64,000 nucleotides of DNA from Nematopogon swammerdamellus (taxonomy: Eukaryota > Arthropoda > Insecta > Lepidoptera > Adelidae). Each line of letters begins with the position of its first letter. Within the stretch, counting starts at the first letter, position 1. The stretch covers positions 15,493,523 through 15,557,522 of the forward strand of contig OX336342.1 in NCBI GenBank assembly GCA_946902875.1, written 5' to 3'. The translations under genes were made by a program, and so were the position numbers. The notes beneath the pieces are model-generated. The model ran no database searches and was not told where the DNA came from. It saw only the letters and a program-made list of their open reading frames with translations. This document shows, piece by piece, positions 10,910-25,900 of the stretch.

Positions 10910-11108
10910 TCATCTAGTGGCGCTAGCCGTGACATGGCGATACGGTACCCTCGGTGCGCGATTCGATAGTAGTTTTTGGTTAAGTATTGTTAGGGCCAAA
11001 AAAAATTAGGTTTAGGTTTTTCAATTTATCATAAAGTAATAGCAATGTAGGTGGATTTTTTAGTCGCCTCACTAAGATTTATAGGTCAAAGCCGCCACTG
11101 GTGGGTAC

Positions 11109-13731
11109 CATGTCCACATCTCAATCTACAGTACTCGTACAGACACTATCTAAGCAGATGGCCGAGGCAACTGAACCTTGTTCCGAGGTTAGATCGATAA
11201 AACGACAAAATCTATATATTCACTTTATCTTCTTCAAAATTGAGTATAAGTATAACGTACATAATAAAACGCAGGCGTTTAAAAAATTCGAAAGTCGCGA
11301 TCTGAAAATAACATTGGGAATGTGTTGGGAAATTTGGTAGGTAGTTACTTAGCGCACTATCGGTCACTGAAGTCACCAGCCGCCACTGCTCATGTCCTAT
11401 TCAATAATAAAGCAGACTCTTCAACCAACTATATAATATGGTCCTTGGACAATTTTTAATAGTTTTTTTTTTATTTATAAATTTGAGAATGGTTTTATCT
11501 GATTCAATTGAAAATTTATGAAAATTGAGATGAATAAATATAAGGGAAACGTTACAAAATGTTTTGCCATGGAAAAATGGCATCAAGTTGTCTGGTGCGA
11601 GCCTACATACCTAGATTTGGGCGTCTAAAATTTCAAACAATCTGTTACACGACAAGTTATACACCCAACAAACCTTAAAATCCATACAACAAATTAGCTA
11701 ATAAAATATCACTCCTAATTTTATTTGATACAAATCCATGTAACTACACATAAATCTTTAAAATCTGCTTACAACTATCTGTTTTACATAGCTTTGTATA
11801 TAAAAAAAACTCACATTTAAAAATAATCTCCCAACGACTATGAAATAAATGACTTAACGGAAAAAGATTACTCACATACTACAATAATGTACAATAAAAT
11901 TAAACTCTGTTTATATTTTATAAAAGTTAGTTAAAACGATATGTGCTTTTAGTGATGTAAGTGATCTCATTGTGAATTTCTATGAAGCATAAAAAAAATC
12001 AAAAGTATACCCAAATCTCAACTTTTAAATATATTTATAGCATTAACATCAAGCCCTAAACCTTGGAAAGTGACTCGACACTATGATAAAAACGAAATAG
12101 CTATGGAGGTTTTGGTGATTTCTGTACTTTTTTATCCATACTACAATCAAATTACCATATTTTATGAAAAACAAAATCTCAACAGTAATTTGTCGTCATG
12201 ATGCCTTGATTCCTTACGACACATCAGCATTTGTACCAAGCGGTCTAAAATGGTAATTATGTACTATGTAGATAAACTCATTAGTGCTATGTTGCAGCAG
12301 CTTTATCAATGTACAACGCTGTAAAACTGGTCAATATTATTTTCATCAAAAAAAAATGCATTGGGAACGTCCTCCATTATTGCAGTTCATAAAAATTATT
12401 TCATCAAACATGAATGAGTCAACCATTGCAATGGTTGCCGTATTGTTACAAGGTAGTTGTACGGCCATGTAGTACATTCTAGATCTATGTTATATGTTCT
12501 TGACAAAATAATATACAAATTATTACACAAAATATTCCAGTGACTTGTAATTGTTGTGGAAAACTAAGGGTGTTTTATGTCTTATGCGGTGAAGATTTCA
12601 TCTGCACGCGGAGCTGTCCGCTCGTCTGTCCCCGTGTCCAGACGCCCGCTTTACTTAAAATGTACGAAAGAAAAATGGATTGCGGACCAACCGCATGCGG
12701 ACAGAATCTACAACCGCGTAAGACAGAAAACGCCCGACATGCAGTTGTGCACGCATGGTGTAAATGGAAGGATGTCCACATCTGTATCTAAGCCGCGAGC
12801 GACACGTACCTACCGTGCCCCACGCACCTCACCACAACGCAACACTTCAACATGTAAGAATATGCCTCTGTGAGAGTATCAGGCCTGTCTTTATTGTCAA
12901 TTATATAATTTACATCTAGTTAATATGCTTGATATTTTGACTAGAACTCATATATTTAATACTCGCTAACGACACCAATAGTTTTATTTATATTATAGGT
13001 ACTGTAATAGACATCATAATATTGTGATTGAAATATTGTTATTACAATTGTACTGCATAGTATTATTCTGTATGAACTCCAACACACAAAATATTGTGAG
13101 ATTATTGTTGCTACAGATATCTACTTTCATATTTACCTCTAACGACGAACTCAATCAAATCTATTGTACGTCATTTAAATCCTCTCTACAAATTTGACAT
13201 CACAATATGCTCGAAAGATCTTGCAATTTGTAAAATTACTATGTTACGTAATATTAAATTTCAATGATTTTATATCTAACACGTAAGATATCTAGGAACA
13301 ACATCTCGATAGTAGGTACACTAATATGTAATTGGATATTCAAATTCAATATAATAATTTAGTTTTGAAACCGTTTTCTCGTATGCATTCAACCACTACG
13401 GAAAAACGTAGGAATGATCAACGACTCAATCTTATCGAGGTAATCCCAGGGCATCAGGTCCTCAACGATCGAGTCAAACAACATCTTCCAAATACCTTCC
13501 GAATAATGGAACACTTTAAGTAATATCGACCTGGGTAGCATCGTGCTGGGTAGATTGACTGATGACAAATTGCCTACCACATTTATATCATCTATCACTT
13601 AGTCGACTTTATAGGTAAATACTGTGAAAATCTCTCTCATTCGAGTGGAGGTAGATATACCCATATATTCTCCCGTGTGGCACCGATATGGGAAATGGGC
13701 TCTGTGGAGCGATGTACGAGGAACGGGTTCG
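11109..13731 (-). other. Probable long 3' UTR of sba
   Basis: Directly downstream of the sba stop, AT-rich and apparently free of repeats. Minus-strand AATAAA-like signals occur at about 11719 and 12985. A minus-strand frame at 13389-13598 translates to plausible-looking sequence (LFDSIVEDLMPWDYLDKI) but lacks splice or start support. The extent is inferred from position only. Confidence 0.4.
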
Positions 13732-13969
13732 TCATCGTGAGCTGCGCAGTCGGCCCGGTGCGCCCGCGCCCGAGTTGGGGGCGATCTTGCCGCCGGGGTT
13801 CCTGGTACCTCTAGCGGGTCTGCCGGGGCGCGCGTCCTGCCGCCGCGCGCTGCGTCGACCGCCCTCCCCCGCCGAGTCCGCCGCGCACCGCTCCGCCGTG
13901 GACATCTTGTCCAGCTCAGACATCGCCTCCTGTATCGCCTTCTCGAGGTGAGTGTTTAGTTTTCGACTT
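13732..13969 (-). CDS. sba: sba last coding exon (conserved C-terminal helix)
   Basis: The acceptor is TGTCCACAG|A. The first base completes Lys 1960, then 78 codons and TGA at 13734-13732. SRKLNTHLEKAIQEAMSELD forms an amphipathic helix that is the conserved MBD5/6 terminus. The last 50 residues are Arg/Gly/Pro-rich, GC-rich in DNA, and not conserved as far as I can tell. Confidence 0.88.
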
Positions 13970-16900
13970 CTGTGGACAGTTACATAAGCACAAACTCAAT
14001 CTGTCACATTACACTTTGTTTAAAACATATAAAATGCAAAGATACGGATTCGTAATGAATGGCATTCGCTTCTAGGCTTACGTGCTTAGGCTAGTAAGAA
14101 TTGGTCTTGGAAACAAGAATGATTGTAAATACATTGCATAGAGCAAGATACCGTTGCCGCAATTTCTATGTCTATATTGTGACAAATATTTCAGCCTTTC
14201 TTTCGTCCTGAGAAAAGTTCTCAATCTGTATTTTAATAATATACCTAAACCTATTCTCGTAGCGATAAAATAATACTGTTTTAGGTACCTACATGGTCAA
14301 ATAAAACAATAAAACTGAACATAAAACATGGTGACAAATTTAAAGCCATAAATAATATTATTTGAGGATCCATCGGTGGCTGTTGCAGCTCTGTGGAAAA
14401 TAGCATCACTGGACATTTATCATTGATCTCAATCAATAAAACAGTAAAGAATAAAATAAATGTATTAGGTATGAGCAAAATTTTTGTGGTTGTGATTTTG
14501 GAAAAATAAAGGAGGCAGGAGAAAAGTTGAAAAAATGGGAAGAAATAAATGCGGGTGTGTTGTGCCGCAAGAGACTGTATCACGAAACATTGCAGCCTTT
14601 ACACCATTGAAAAGAATTGACCTCGATGCATAAACTCTTTCTTGGCTTCTAACTACAACAAACCCACTGGTGGCCACATTCAGTCTCGTGTGGCGTTGGA
14701 GGCGCTATAGAATATGACACAACCACATCCAACACTTGACTCGGCCGTGACCAAAGGCAGTCAGCACCCAGTATGCAGTACAAAAAAAATGTGTAATTTG
14801 TCTTTAATAATTATCTACTTCTTGACAAGCAGTTTAAAATACGCAAAAATTTCTGATTAACTAGTAAGGTTCGAAAACTTTAACACGAATGTGAAAAATT
14901 GTAAACTTTCGAATTTTCATGGAAAACTGCATATTGAAAAAAAATAATAGGCCTAAGTTATATAAATAAATAACTGAAGTACAGATCCGGTTATCTAAAG
15001 CTGGCACGGCTGGCTGGCTTGGCGTAGACTCTTTCACATATTAAACTTGTGTGAATAAGCGCACGGGGTGACGTGGCACTGCATATGCATCACGAAAAAC
15101 CGATCTGTCTCTCTCGCACGCGGCCAAGCTTATGAACCAACGCGCATTATTGTAACTTGTTTATTTAGAGGTTAGAATAGACGCACTGTATAATAAAATT
15201 GCATTGGTGTGAGTATTGTGTCCGTGCCAGCTTTAGTTAACCAACCACTCACGACCGCTCACAACACATACCTACAAGTTAAAACATTGTTAGAGTGACA
15301 GGTCACAGGATTTATTTTGAGCATTGAGTGTGAGTATATTTTGACAGGCACGTGTAGGCAGTGTAGGTGTAGAGTAATAAGGAAGAGCGGTGAGAGCGAG
15401 GAGAGGGGAGGAGGGAGGTGTGTGGGTGGTGGTGGACTCACTTCCTGCACTTGGTTCTGGCGGCGTGGTGCGCCTCGAGCCCCTCGCTCAGGGTCAGCAG
15501 GCGGGCGGGCTCCAGCAGGGACGGGAGCTTGTCTCCGCCGAACCAACGCACCAGCCACTTGCCCTCATCGTGGCGCGACACCAGCTTGCCCGGCCACGAG
15601 GGGTAACCCTTCGCCGGACCCCACACCAGCGAGCCCGCCTCTAATTCCTTACACTCGGACGACGCGACTTCCACGCCGTCCAATTGGGGGCTTGCCCGGT
15701 CTGCCTTGGGCTCTGTATCGTGGGAGTATCGTGTTAAACTTTTGCTCACTGATCACTACCCGCGATGCCAAATCACAGTTTCAATTATAATACAATGCAC
15801 AAAAAAGCATTCTGAACGAAATTTAAGAGTTTCAAATTAAATTTCTCTATTTGTATACATTGAAAGAAATTTGAAGACTTTTTAGTGTGATCAGAGAATT
15901 ATACACACAAAATATATTGTACTTACAAATGAGAACATATAGTTCATGATAGATAATTCACATGGACAAACTGTTGTTGCACTTGATGGAGAATGAGTTA
16001 ACAAAATGGCTATACTGCTATAGTTCAGCAAGCTCTATCTAGGAAGGGCAGGCATTGATAACTGATATTCTCTCTTCTTCATCTCATTCAGCGAGTAGGT
16101 AGTCAATTAAAAAAAAAGCATTGTTATAAACAGCAGGAGTTAATCTGTGATTGATTAAGCAAGTTGTGAAACGGCCCGGTCCCATTTATCCGTGAAGAGT
16201 GATGGAATGTATCGTGATGTTTCGTTAATCACAAAATGTTGACAACAGCTGCCCCTCACCACTGCACAGGTTAAGTATCCGACACCACCGCACCGTCAAT
16301 ATTAAAATTATACCTTCATGTTACTTAGTCGCTAAAGACAACTTGTGCACATCTGTATCCAAGTTAACAACAAAGCAGAAAGTGATATGTGAGAGTTTAA
16401 AGTGCTAAACAGTTTGATGATATATTATATTACACTAGACTAGAAGTGCCAAAGTTGTATTCGGTCGAACCTGTTTAGCGTCTGAGCTGGTGTATAGTTA
16501 GCATAAACACAATTTCCTTGCGATGTGTTGAACGAAAAAATCGAAATGAAGCTCACATTATTACAATTGAAACCTCCAGTAATTGCGATTTTTGCTTTCA
16601 CTAAAACTATTTTAATTGTGTTAATAAATATGAGTGATGGATGACTAATAATGAAAAGTTATATTACAATGATGCGTTAAACATGAAAGTTCAATCATAA
16701 GCCAATTTCATCATGTGGATTGCACAGAATATGGATCAGAAATTCCAACCAAATGATCCGATGAAGCGTATCAAGTTGGTGTTTCTAATACATCTTCGGG
16801 TGCATCGCTGTATCTTGTATTACTCCACTAATATAAATCATACATTCTTTTTCTTTACAAAATTAATATAATAACTACAATAGAAAGGCTGAAATATTTG

Positions 16901-19900
16901 ATGTTATATTACAACATTGATTTCTTTCAATAGACCGGTACACTTTTTTTTCATAACAGTCTACAACAGCGGCGGAGCAACAATAAAATGTCACTTACAT
17001 TGGGAAACATTACTGTCAAAACAATATCTAAAACCAATACAAGACACAACATTCCCAGAAATTTAGAATTTTGTTAGGTGTGATGGAAGCGTGGTGAGTT
17101 GCCAGCGAGCGCGAAGACGAATCAAGATTCATATTGCTAGCGTGTAGTGGCCTTAGTATTGCAGACATTCTGTGCGCGCGCCTCCAACAGTTCGTTCCCT
17201 TCGCTTCCTACCCACATTACATTTCATCCAAGTCACTTCAAGCAGTCAAAGGTGCTTCAATCAACATTTAGAAAATTTAATTCATCCCTATCTCCTATCC
17301 CGCAAATGAAAAGTGACGACACCAACGAGGCAATGTGCATCTTGAAGTACAAACGACCCGCAGATCGCGTCATGTTAAACCCACAGGAGAAGCGAGAGTT
17401 AGACAGTCTATACAGAGGTGTGAAAATGAATAAGATTCTCGCAAGACCAATCCAAGCCGTCGGAAGCGGTTACGAAACGATGGTTTAGTTAGTCTGCTTA
17501 CCGTTTTCGCTGTGCGAGTTGCGCCGTTCGTATCCTTTCTGTAAGTTTTGATTGTCTGAGGAATTATCGAAGTGTAGAAAGTGTCTTTCATCCGGTTTGG
17601 GTTGTTTGTCACCAGTAATGTTATTGAAGTTCGTTTCTCCATACTGTATGTCCTTGGCATCTCCGTGGAGCATGGAATAGTTGGACCTCATCATTTTGTC
17701 GGGTCTGTAGGCGGGGTCGGCGAAGTGGTTCTTGCGCTTGCGCACTGGGCGGTCGCAGTAGCTGGTGGGTGTGATGGTGAGGCTGTGTTGGTTGTTGAGG
17801 GAGGAGACGCTGATGGTCTGATTGTAGAGCGTGTCGCTCGACTCCACGCTGCAGAACATGTTGTGGTGGCCTCGCATCGACGCACCGTGCGCCATCCCAC
17901 CCATCATACCTGCAATTTCAAGTAGAACATTCAGTCGGAGAAAGATCATAAAGTTTAAAATTGAGAGTGAATTTAAACCAATTTATTTAAAAGGTTATAC
18001 ACAAATCCCAACGATTACAAGTTAATACAATACTACCTACCAGTTAGTTACCATCTTGTTTAACTCTCGATTGATAGAACAGGGGTCAAAATAAAAAAAT
18101 GCACACAGTTGTTTGAGGATCATAAAGAGGCATGTTTTATTATGTATCTGTGTGCCTAGAATTGTTGCACCTTCAAATGATTTCACGTAGTTGAGGCCTT
18201 TCTCTCCATCACTTTGTCTCAGTATAGGCGCCTCCAGACACTCGCCGAGAACCCCCGAGAACACCCGAGAAGCGAGAATATGAATAGTTTCTCGTGGTTT
18301 CTCGCATGTCTCGTTCTCGGGCGTGTCGGTTTTTTGCCCGCTTCAAAGGGTTTTCTCGGGCGAGAAAAGGAACGCTATCCACATTCTCGTTCGGTCTCAG
18401 TGCACGTGCGACAGTGCGGAGAGTGCACGTGCGTACGTAATTATTTTCTCCGTGGTGCGTACGCAAATTACTAGTAAGTGTATTGTGTAGACTGAGTTCA
18501 TTCATCTGAATTATAGTGAAATAATTGATGCGAGGAGATGCATAGTTTCGGAGAAAAAAAAAGGAAAACATATTTTTCATACAAAATAAATTTTTGATAA
18601 TAATTGTAGTTTTCTTACTCCGTCTTCAAAAAAATAGACATTAAAAGTACATTGATTTTGAAAAGAAATTCCCTTTTCTAAATTGCTACAGGGTCGTCCA
18701 TATCGGACAAGGACCGAGAACACAAGTGAGAACAACTTGTGAGTGTGGATTGGTCATGTGCTCGCGAGAGGCCTCGGCGAGACGTCTGAGAGTCTGTTGC
18801 CGGCATATGAGTTCTCCGTGAACGCCCTCCTGGAAGACACCGCTGACCTCACCTTAAATAAGGAATAGACTAAAGAACAAATGGAAGGGCAATGAACTAC
18901 CGAGAGCAGCATGATGGCCTGCGATGTCGGCGGGTGTGGGCGGGGCGGTGAGGGCGGCGGAGGCGGCAGAGGCGGCGTGCGCGGGGGACGCCAGCCACCC
19001 GCCCTCGCGGCTGTCCGGCATGTCGGGCTCGCTGCTCGATACGCACTGCACCATCGCCTGTCACAAATCATCATCATACACACATCTTAGTTTTAAATAA
19101 ATGTATAATTTTTGTATAACTTTCCACCTTTGCACCACGCGCACTGGGCAGGGATTGCATCCCTACACGCTGGACTTACCGCGGATGCGTACCAATCGAT
19201 TCTGCAGATCTTTCCTCTACAGAACCGGTAAACTCTGGAACGCTCTCCCTGCCCATATATTTCCACCCAAGTACAGTCTCGGGTCCTTCAAGAGGGGCGT
19301 GAATGGGCACCTGTCAAGCCGGCATGGCATTCGCAACCCCCGCATACGACCGAATGACCATGGGCGTCGTTAGATACATTATGGGTGGCTCGGCGCCATA
19401 TGTCGCACTGTCAAAAAAAAAAAATAATAATAATAATTTAGATATTTAAATTAACCATGCATATAAATGGTTTTCTTTTTACAGGGTATGGTACCCTGAT
19501 AACATGTGTTACAAATTCCTTATATCATGATAATTAATGAAACAGACTCACAGAAGAGTTAGAATCGACTGGCTCTGGTGACTTGGTGGTGGTGTCTGCA
19601 TAGTTGCCCTGCATGGAGATGGAACGGGAGCTGTAGAGGCGCGGGCTGCTGGAGGAGTGCTCGAGGGGGCCGAGCGGGCTGTGTGTGGTAGTGTCCGGTG
19701 GGCTGCTGCTGTACACCGGGACCGGCGGCGACCGGCTGTGCTGCTGGTTCACAAGCGTCTGCGTCGACACCGAATGTCTCACGTGAGCGAACATCCCCGG
19801 CTGCCGTCCGTTACCCATCAACATCTCATTAAACCCCTCACCCATACCAATCTCCACCGTGCTCTGACTGCTCGGCCCCTTAATCTCCATGTCCGGCCTC

Positions 19901-22900
19901 TCCGCCATCTGATCCTCTATTCTATGACTGTCATTGTGATTCATCTGGGAGAAATTCACTTGACCTTTCTCCTGCTGGTTCGAATTGGGAGAGTTCGACG
20001 GCATTATAATGCTCTCCACTTGGCTCTCTATGGATATGCTTCTGCTCCTGTGGTGATTTTGCTTGATGCTATGGTTGAAGAGGACTGTGGGATCGATGCT
20101 CAATCTGTTCCCTCCACCCTGAACGTTCTGCGCGGGAGCGATGTTGTTGCCGGCCGAGTTGGAGACGAGTGTGGTCTGATGCTGCACTATGGTAGTGTTC
20201 TGTTGAACGAACGTTGAGCCGCTCCGATTGGCGGCGGTGGTGATGGGTTTAGGCGAAAGGGGTACCATTAAGGTTTGGCCCATCTGACTGCACTGTATCA
20301 AGTCCTGCTGTTGCATGTTCGCCGACCTCACTTGGTGAGGACTCGTGTTGAAGGTGACGCTGGTCGGACTCACATTTGCTATGAGCGGACTCAGCTGACC
20401 GCTGAATGTAGGACTATTCATCATAATGTGACTATTGGGGGATAGAAACTGTGCACCGGGACTATGCTGAGATTGGATAATTTTTCCGTGCGGGTTTTGC
20501 GTTCGAATAACAACACCAGTGTTGCCTCCGGTAGTAAGAACATTCTGGTTTTGAATCGGCGTAAGGACGTTTTGACCGTTGACATTTTGGAACTGAAGCT
20601 GCATCGGCATTCCCGTCGATGAGTCCTGAATGATGGCTGTGCCGTCGGCCGTCATCACCATGCCCCCGATGTTGGGAACGATAAACTGCTGGAACGTTGG
20701 GAAGTTGGGCACCACTCCGCTGGCATTATTGATGAGGTTGACAGGCTGGAGGAGGTTTATCTGCTGAGTGGGAGACGTGTTTGTGATTATCTGCTGAGAG
20801 CCAAAATTGTTGGCGCAGCCTTGGCCATTCATTAGGATATGAGCGGGGGTGCCGGACTTGCCGGGGACTATGGTGAGCGCTTGCAGCATGGGCGCAGGAG
20901 ACATGCTGTTGGGCGACAGCTGGAAGCCACGCGGGGAGAACTGTGAGCTGGTGTGGTGTTGCGGCGAAGCGTGATGGAGAAGGACACCTCCAGTGTTCTG
21001 CTGTGGAGCTGCAATGTGCAGGACATTTGTCAGACCTTGACCCTTTCGCTTCTTGCCCTTCTTTTTCGTGCTTTCAGGCGAGAGCATCGCTACTCTGGGA
21101 AGGAGCCCGTGTGCCGATTTTGCTTCTCCCGAATGTGAGTCATTAGACGATTGTCCCTGCGGAACCAAACCGCCTGCTACAATTTGAGGCAGCACAGCGT
21201 TTTGCTGCATCACTTGACCGTCAACGGTCATCATCTGAGGCTGCAACACAAAAGGGGTAGGCAGAGTGTTCACGAGAACTGCTGGTTGGTTGATGACCTG
21301 CTGAACTCCACCAACAGCTGGAATGACCTGAGTGACTGATGCAGACACGTTTGTGACGATGGATGATGACTGAATTGGTGACATCCCTGAAACACTCTGA
21401 CTCTTAGGCGCAGGAGGCGGCATGGGTGAACCCTGGTTGGGTACAATTATCTGGCCTGTCGAAGATATGAGTATTTGGCCAGAGTGCACGTTTCCTCTGG
21501 TTACCGTCTGAGAGACAACAGTTGGCGGCTGCACGGTGGTCAGTTCCTGGCGTGACATAGGTATGTTGCTCACTACGCTCTGCACCATTTCCAGAGGTGT
21601 TCGGTTGATGATATTTTGAGCAACTGTGCCAGCGATGTGCAGAGGATAGCTCGTCGGCAAATTAACCGAATTGAGAAAGGGGTCGGGATGATTTGGAGGA
21701 ATCGCATACGAATTTGATAAATTTGGTGGTTGAGACCGTCTTCCAAAGTTAGCCGAAGCTCCATTAATGGACGTCGTCGCCGTTTGAGCCTTGCCCGCAA
21801 GCACCGACGTTATCGTGTCTCGTATGACGGAATGCCCACTCGCCATAGTCGTGACATGACTTTGCACATAACTCGTCTGTGTCAAGGAATGCGACGGTCC
21901 TCCCCCCAAATGTGGCGGTGGACAATATCCGGGTATGAGCATGCTGTTCCCCATTATCCTCTTCTGATCGTTCCTGTAGGGTGCACCAATGTTAGGAGCT
22001 TTAACGACAGCATTGGCACCTGAGAACGATATATTTTCCACCTCCATGAGATTTTTGTTTACGTTGTGATTTGATATGAAGTTAATCATCTGCGAACCGG
22101 CCAGATTCATGGAGTGTTGCGGCACACTGGGAGCGCTGTAGAGGCCCGGAGTAGGGGTGGCGGGGTTGGAGCGCGCAGGGCTGGGCATGAGCTGAGAGAA
22201 GGAGCCACCGAGAGGTGTGGCAGTATCGGTGCCGCGCGAGCCATTGGAGGGTGTGGGTGAGGGCTCCGGCAGCGGCAGAGGGTCCGGCGGCGAGACATGA
22301 CTCGTGCTCACCGTACCGCCCTGGATGGGACCGCGGTTGTCGCTCACCACACATCCTGCTTGACTGCCCACCCTTTCAACGAATGTGGAGGACGTCACGG
22401 GGTTGTCGTCAAAGCTGTGATTGGGGCTTGAAGTGCGCGACTGAGTATCAGTTTCCATTTTCGTGATATTGTCCTGGTATATTTGCTGCTTTATGTTGTA
22501 TTGCATTCTCATCTGTGTCTCTGAGTGACTCTCCGCAGTGTTGAAGTTCACGGTACTTGTACAACCCTTGCAGCACTGTGAGAATTCACTTTCGATTTGT
22601 TTTTCTGACAGCACACTACTATCAGGGATGTTATTCTGGAGCGGTGACATGTGCTGATTAATTTTGTTTTTGTATTGTTGAATGTGCTCACTATTTTTGT
22701 TCTGCTTGTGTAGTTTAACATCACTCGACAGTACTACTTGATTCTGTACGCCTTGACTTGGAGTGCCTAGATTTTGCATTGCAAAACTTTGTACACCTGG
22801 ACTCGGAACGTCATTTGTTGGCAAAACTTGACTTTGCGCACCCTGACTCTGTACACTTTGAATATTAAGATTATGTGGAACTTGATGTTGTATACCTTGT

Positions 22901-25900
22901 GTTGATACGCCCTGTGTGGACATATTTTGATTTGCCAAACTGTGGCCGACACTAGTGGTAGCGCCTTGCGAGCCACACGCTTCGAAAGTTATGCTGGAGC
23001 TGACTTGTCTGGATATTGTATTATTGAGTAAGGCCGTCTGCTGGGCCAGGTAACCGCTCGGATCATCCATAAAGGATGGGCTAGGATTACTTGCGAGATA
23101 TTCGTAAGGTTTAATTTTGGAATCCTGCAGAACCCTCATACCGTTACTACTATACATGAAATTCCTATTTTCTATCACGTTAATTTTCTTCTTGCCTTTA
23201 CTGGCATTCTGCTTTGTCTTTTTCTTGGTTTCGTTCGGGAATATCGCCTGTTGATAGTTCATGTGAAGCGGAGGCACACGAGAGGGCACCATTTGATTCA
23301 TGCTCTGTCCGAAGCTTTGCAAAATATGAAAATGTTCTCGCGATATATTTGATTGAAGTCCGCCACCATCACCCGTGTTGCCCTTGTTGTGAGATGATTG
23401 ATCAGGAGTGACATTCTGCAGTCGCTGCTGCTGGGTGGAGAGCGAAGGCACGATGGCGGCAGAAAGAGGACCGGTGTCGGTGCGCTTCACCTGCCATGGT
23501 GGAGTTTTAGCAGGGTTCGCCTTCATCACCGTTCCGTTCTGGATAACGAGTTGTCCCTGCGGCACCTGCTGATTCTGGTACACGTTCTTTACTTGTGATG
23601 AATTGTCGGACACCGCTTGTGCGCGAATTCCCTTCATGGCCATCTGTATCTGCTTCTGATTCTGCTGAATGAATATCTGTTGTTGCTGGTCTATCTTCTG
23701 CACCACCTCCGGCGGCACCTGGTTCAAGCCGCAGAAGAGGTTCATGTTGCCGGCGGCACCGTCCTCCGCGGACGGGACCTTGCAGCCCTGCCGGACCATC
23801 ACCTGCTGTTGGACGTTCTCTGAAAGTTTGGATCTCTCTTCCTCCTGCTTTATGGATCGCTCTTGGGCTTGTTGCTGATGCAATGCGGACATATTCCTCA
23901 TTTGATTATCAAGTTTGGTCCCACCGGTGTGGACCCCTATTATTTGGCCGTTGGTTCCTAGAACCGGTTGGCCGATATTGAGTGCGGGACTGCCGCCAGT
24001 GAGGGGTGACCCGGTATGTTGGTAGGCGGCGCCCGACATTATCCTCTGCACTGGGCTCACGGTGGGCTGGTTTATGCAGCCGCTGTTGACGGTGAGATAG
24101 TGGGAGCCGGGGAGGTTCGGCTGCACTTCAGGCTTGGGAACGACATCGCCAGCGTCGTTGGGCATCATGTTGGTGACGAGCACGTGCTGCGACGCGACGT
24201 TGATGGCCGGCGGGCATGACTGGCTGCAGTTGCGCACCGGCGCCGCGTGAGGCGACATTGTCCTACTTTCTGCCATCGCCGTCTCCGGCGACATATCCTG
24301 TTGTTGCAACCAGCCCTGCAAAACGCGAAAATATGTTATGAATTTTGTATTGTATTGTATTATATTTATTGCACTCAAATAAAATATGGGCAAAAGGTAA
24401 CACTTAATGCCTCTAGACATTTTCTAACCTTTGGGGTATGGATAACTGCTAGGTGAGTGGTGGAAAGAGATATTATAAGTATTATGATATGACAGATGTA
24501 CGGGAATACAAAAGATAGATAAATTTAAATTTTAATAGTTTAAATACTATAGGTACCTATATACCAGATATAACATAAGTAAAGATAGACAACCAAACTG
24601 TCACTAGGACTCGGACATAATATTTGCCTAGTGTAATGATTTCTTAGGTATGCACTATTTATTGGCGTCTATTGCCCAAAAACTTTAAGCTCTCAAATTT
24701 GCTCGTGGCACAAAGAGCTTTCAAAGGTACTTCGTACTTCGCTCCAGTAAACATAATAACATTAAAACTATAAATTAAATTATTACAAATAAATTAATTA
24801 TTTATTTATTTAAGACTAAATATACAGATTTTTTACATATTATATATATTTACTAACTCTGAACATGAGAGACATCATTTTAGATCAGAGAAATTACTTT
24901 ACTTGTTGGTGTAGTCTTGTGCAAGTCCAAAATATAGCGAACTAATAAACAAAATACATAAGCTTGCAGCGTGACTTTCATGTCATACACAATGTTCCCG
25001 TCAGGCCAGGAATCAGTAGTGAGTATCGACTAAACAATGTAGGACAAACGACACTGTCATACTTTAGTACCTACTTACCTTATATTCTAGAGGTAATGCC
25101 TGCTGGGCGCGCTCCCGCTGAGCCAGCAGCTGGGACATAGACACGCCGGCTTGCCTCTTCCTCAATTTCTTCTTCAGGATCGGCGCCTCCACCGCCATGC
25201 CTGAAATCAACAAACAACGGGCTTAGCATCTTTCGAAAATTTATTTTTTGTTTTCTCATTTCAACCCATGAAGTTAGAAAGCTGGCCCGCCCGCAGAGCA
25301 TGATCGTCACAGCTCCATGTTAAAACCTTAGTTCTCATTCTTAATCAAGAACGAGGTTCAAACATTCTAGCTTTAATTTTGACCAGAAGCCAGAGAAGAA
25401 ATTTAAGCATTATTTTACCCAATTTCAGTTAGTGAGACAAATAGGGTTTTCCATTTTCAACAAGTATAATAATAATATACTCAGTGATTTTAAGCTACTG
25501 AATGGTTTGTTTATGATGATGATCATAAACAAACCGGAGCGGGTGAAAACGTTACAAAGCAAATTGGTTGCTGTCAATTTCAATTTCAACATAAGATTGG
25601 TGTTCATCTGTTTTTGTAACCAGTAAAATGTGACTTTATGATGAATAGTGCAGCAGCACTTTATCATGAGAGTAATATCTAGGGTAATATTAATAAATGT
25701 GAGTGAGTAAACTAATACACACATGTTAAAAGTTTATATTTTAAAATAATGTATTCTATGTTTAATTGAACTGAAGGCCACAAACCAATTATTAAACCTA
25801 ATATTTTCATATTGTTTTTGTTTTCTTTTGGCTGCTGCCTCCGCTTCACGGAAGATAGGGCGGTATTGCTGGCACAGATGGTGTCAACGCATGTTGCGTC

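Larger units (their letters stand above)
10225..10985 (+). repeat. GGTTCCGTA-family lepidopteran repeat, interrupted by SINE
   Basis: It starts at AGGGTTCCGTATCC and continues through CGGGACCCTATTACTAAG, a CTGT/CCGT run, AACCGTAATTTGGTAGCC and ACGGGGGTTCCCATAG. The inserted SINE is at 10311-10610. Other copies in the window are listed separately. Confidence 0.75.
9571..11100. mobile_element. hAT-like element, 8-bp TSD, carrying nested repeats
   Basis: The left end CAGTGGCGGTTCC and right end GCCGCCACTG are inverted (CAGTGGCGG). Perfect 8-bp direct repeats GTGGGTAC flank them at 9563-9570 and 11101-11108, as expected for hAT transposons. No transposase is visible. The interior holds a tRNA-like piece, a GGTTCCGTA-family repeat, a SINE and two palindromes. 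A lone related end (AGCCGCCACTG) is at about 11379-11389. Confidence 0.8.

Noticed and set aside
13389..13598. 69-codon minus-strand frame in the presumed sba 3' UTR
   Set aside because: The sequence looks protein-like, but there is no supporting start, splice site or homologue I can name. Not called as a gene.
17147..17488. 113-codon plus-strand frame
   Set aside because: Antisense within sba introns, ends next to an sba splice site, and shows no recognisable family pattern.
19657..20217. 186-codon plus-strand frame and similar frames opposite the giant sba exon
   Set aside because: Shadows of the sba coding sequence on the other strand.
24316..24420. Upstream extension of the giant sba frame to a Met at 24420
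   Set aside because: A consensus acceptor at 24316-24317 and a phase-matched upstream exon show this is intron read-through.
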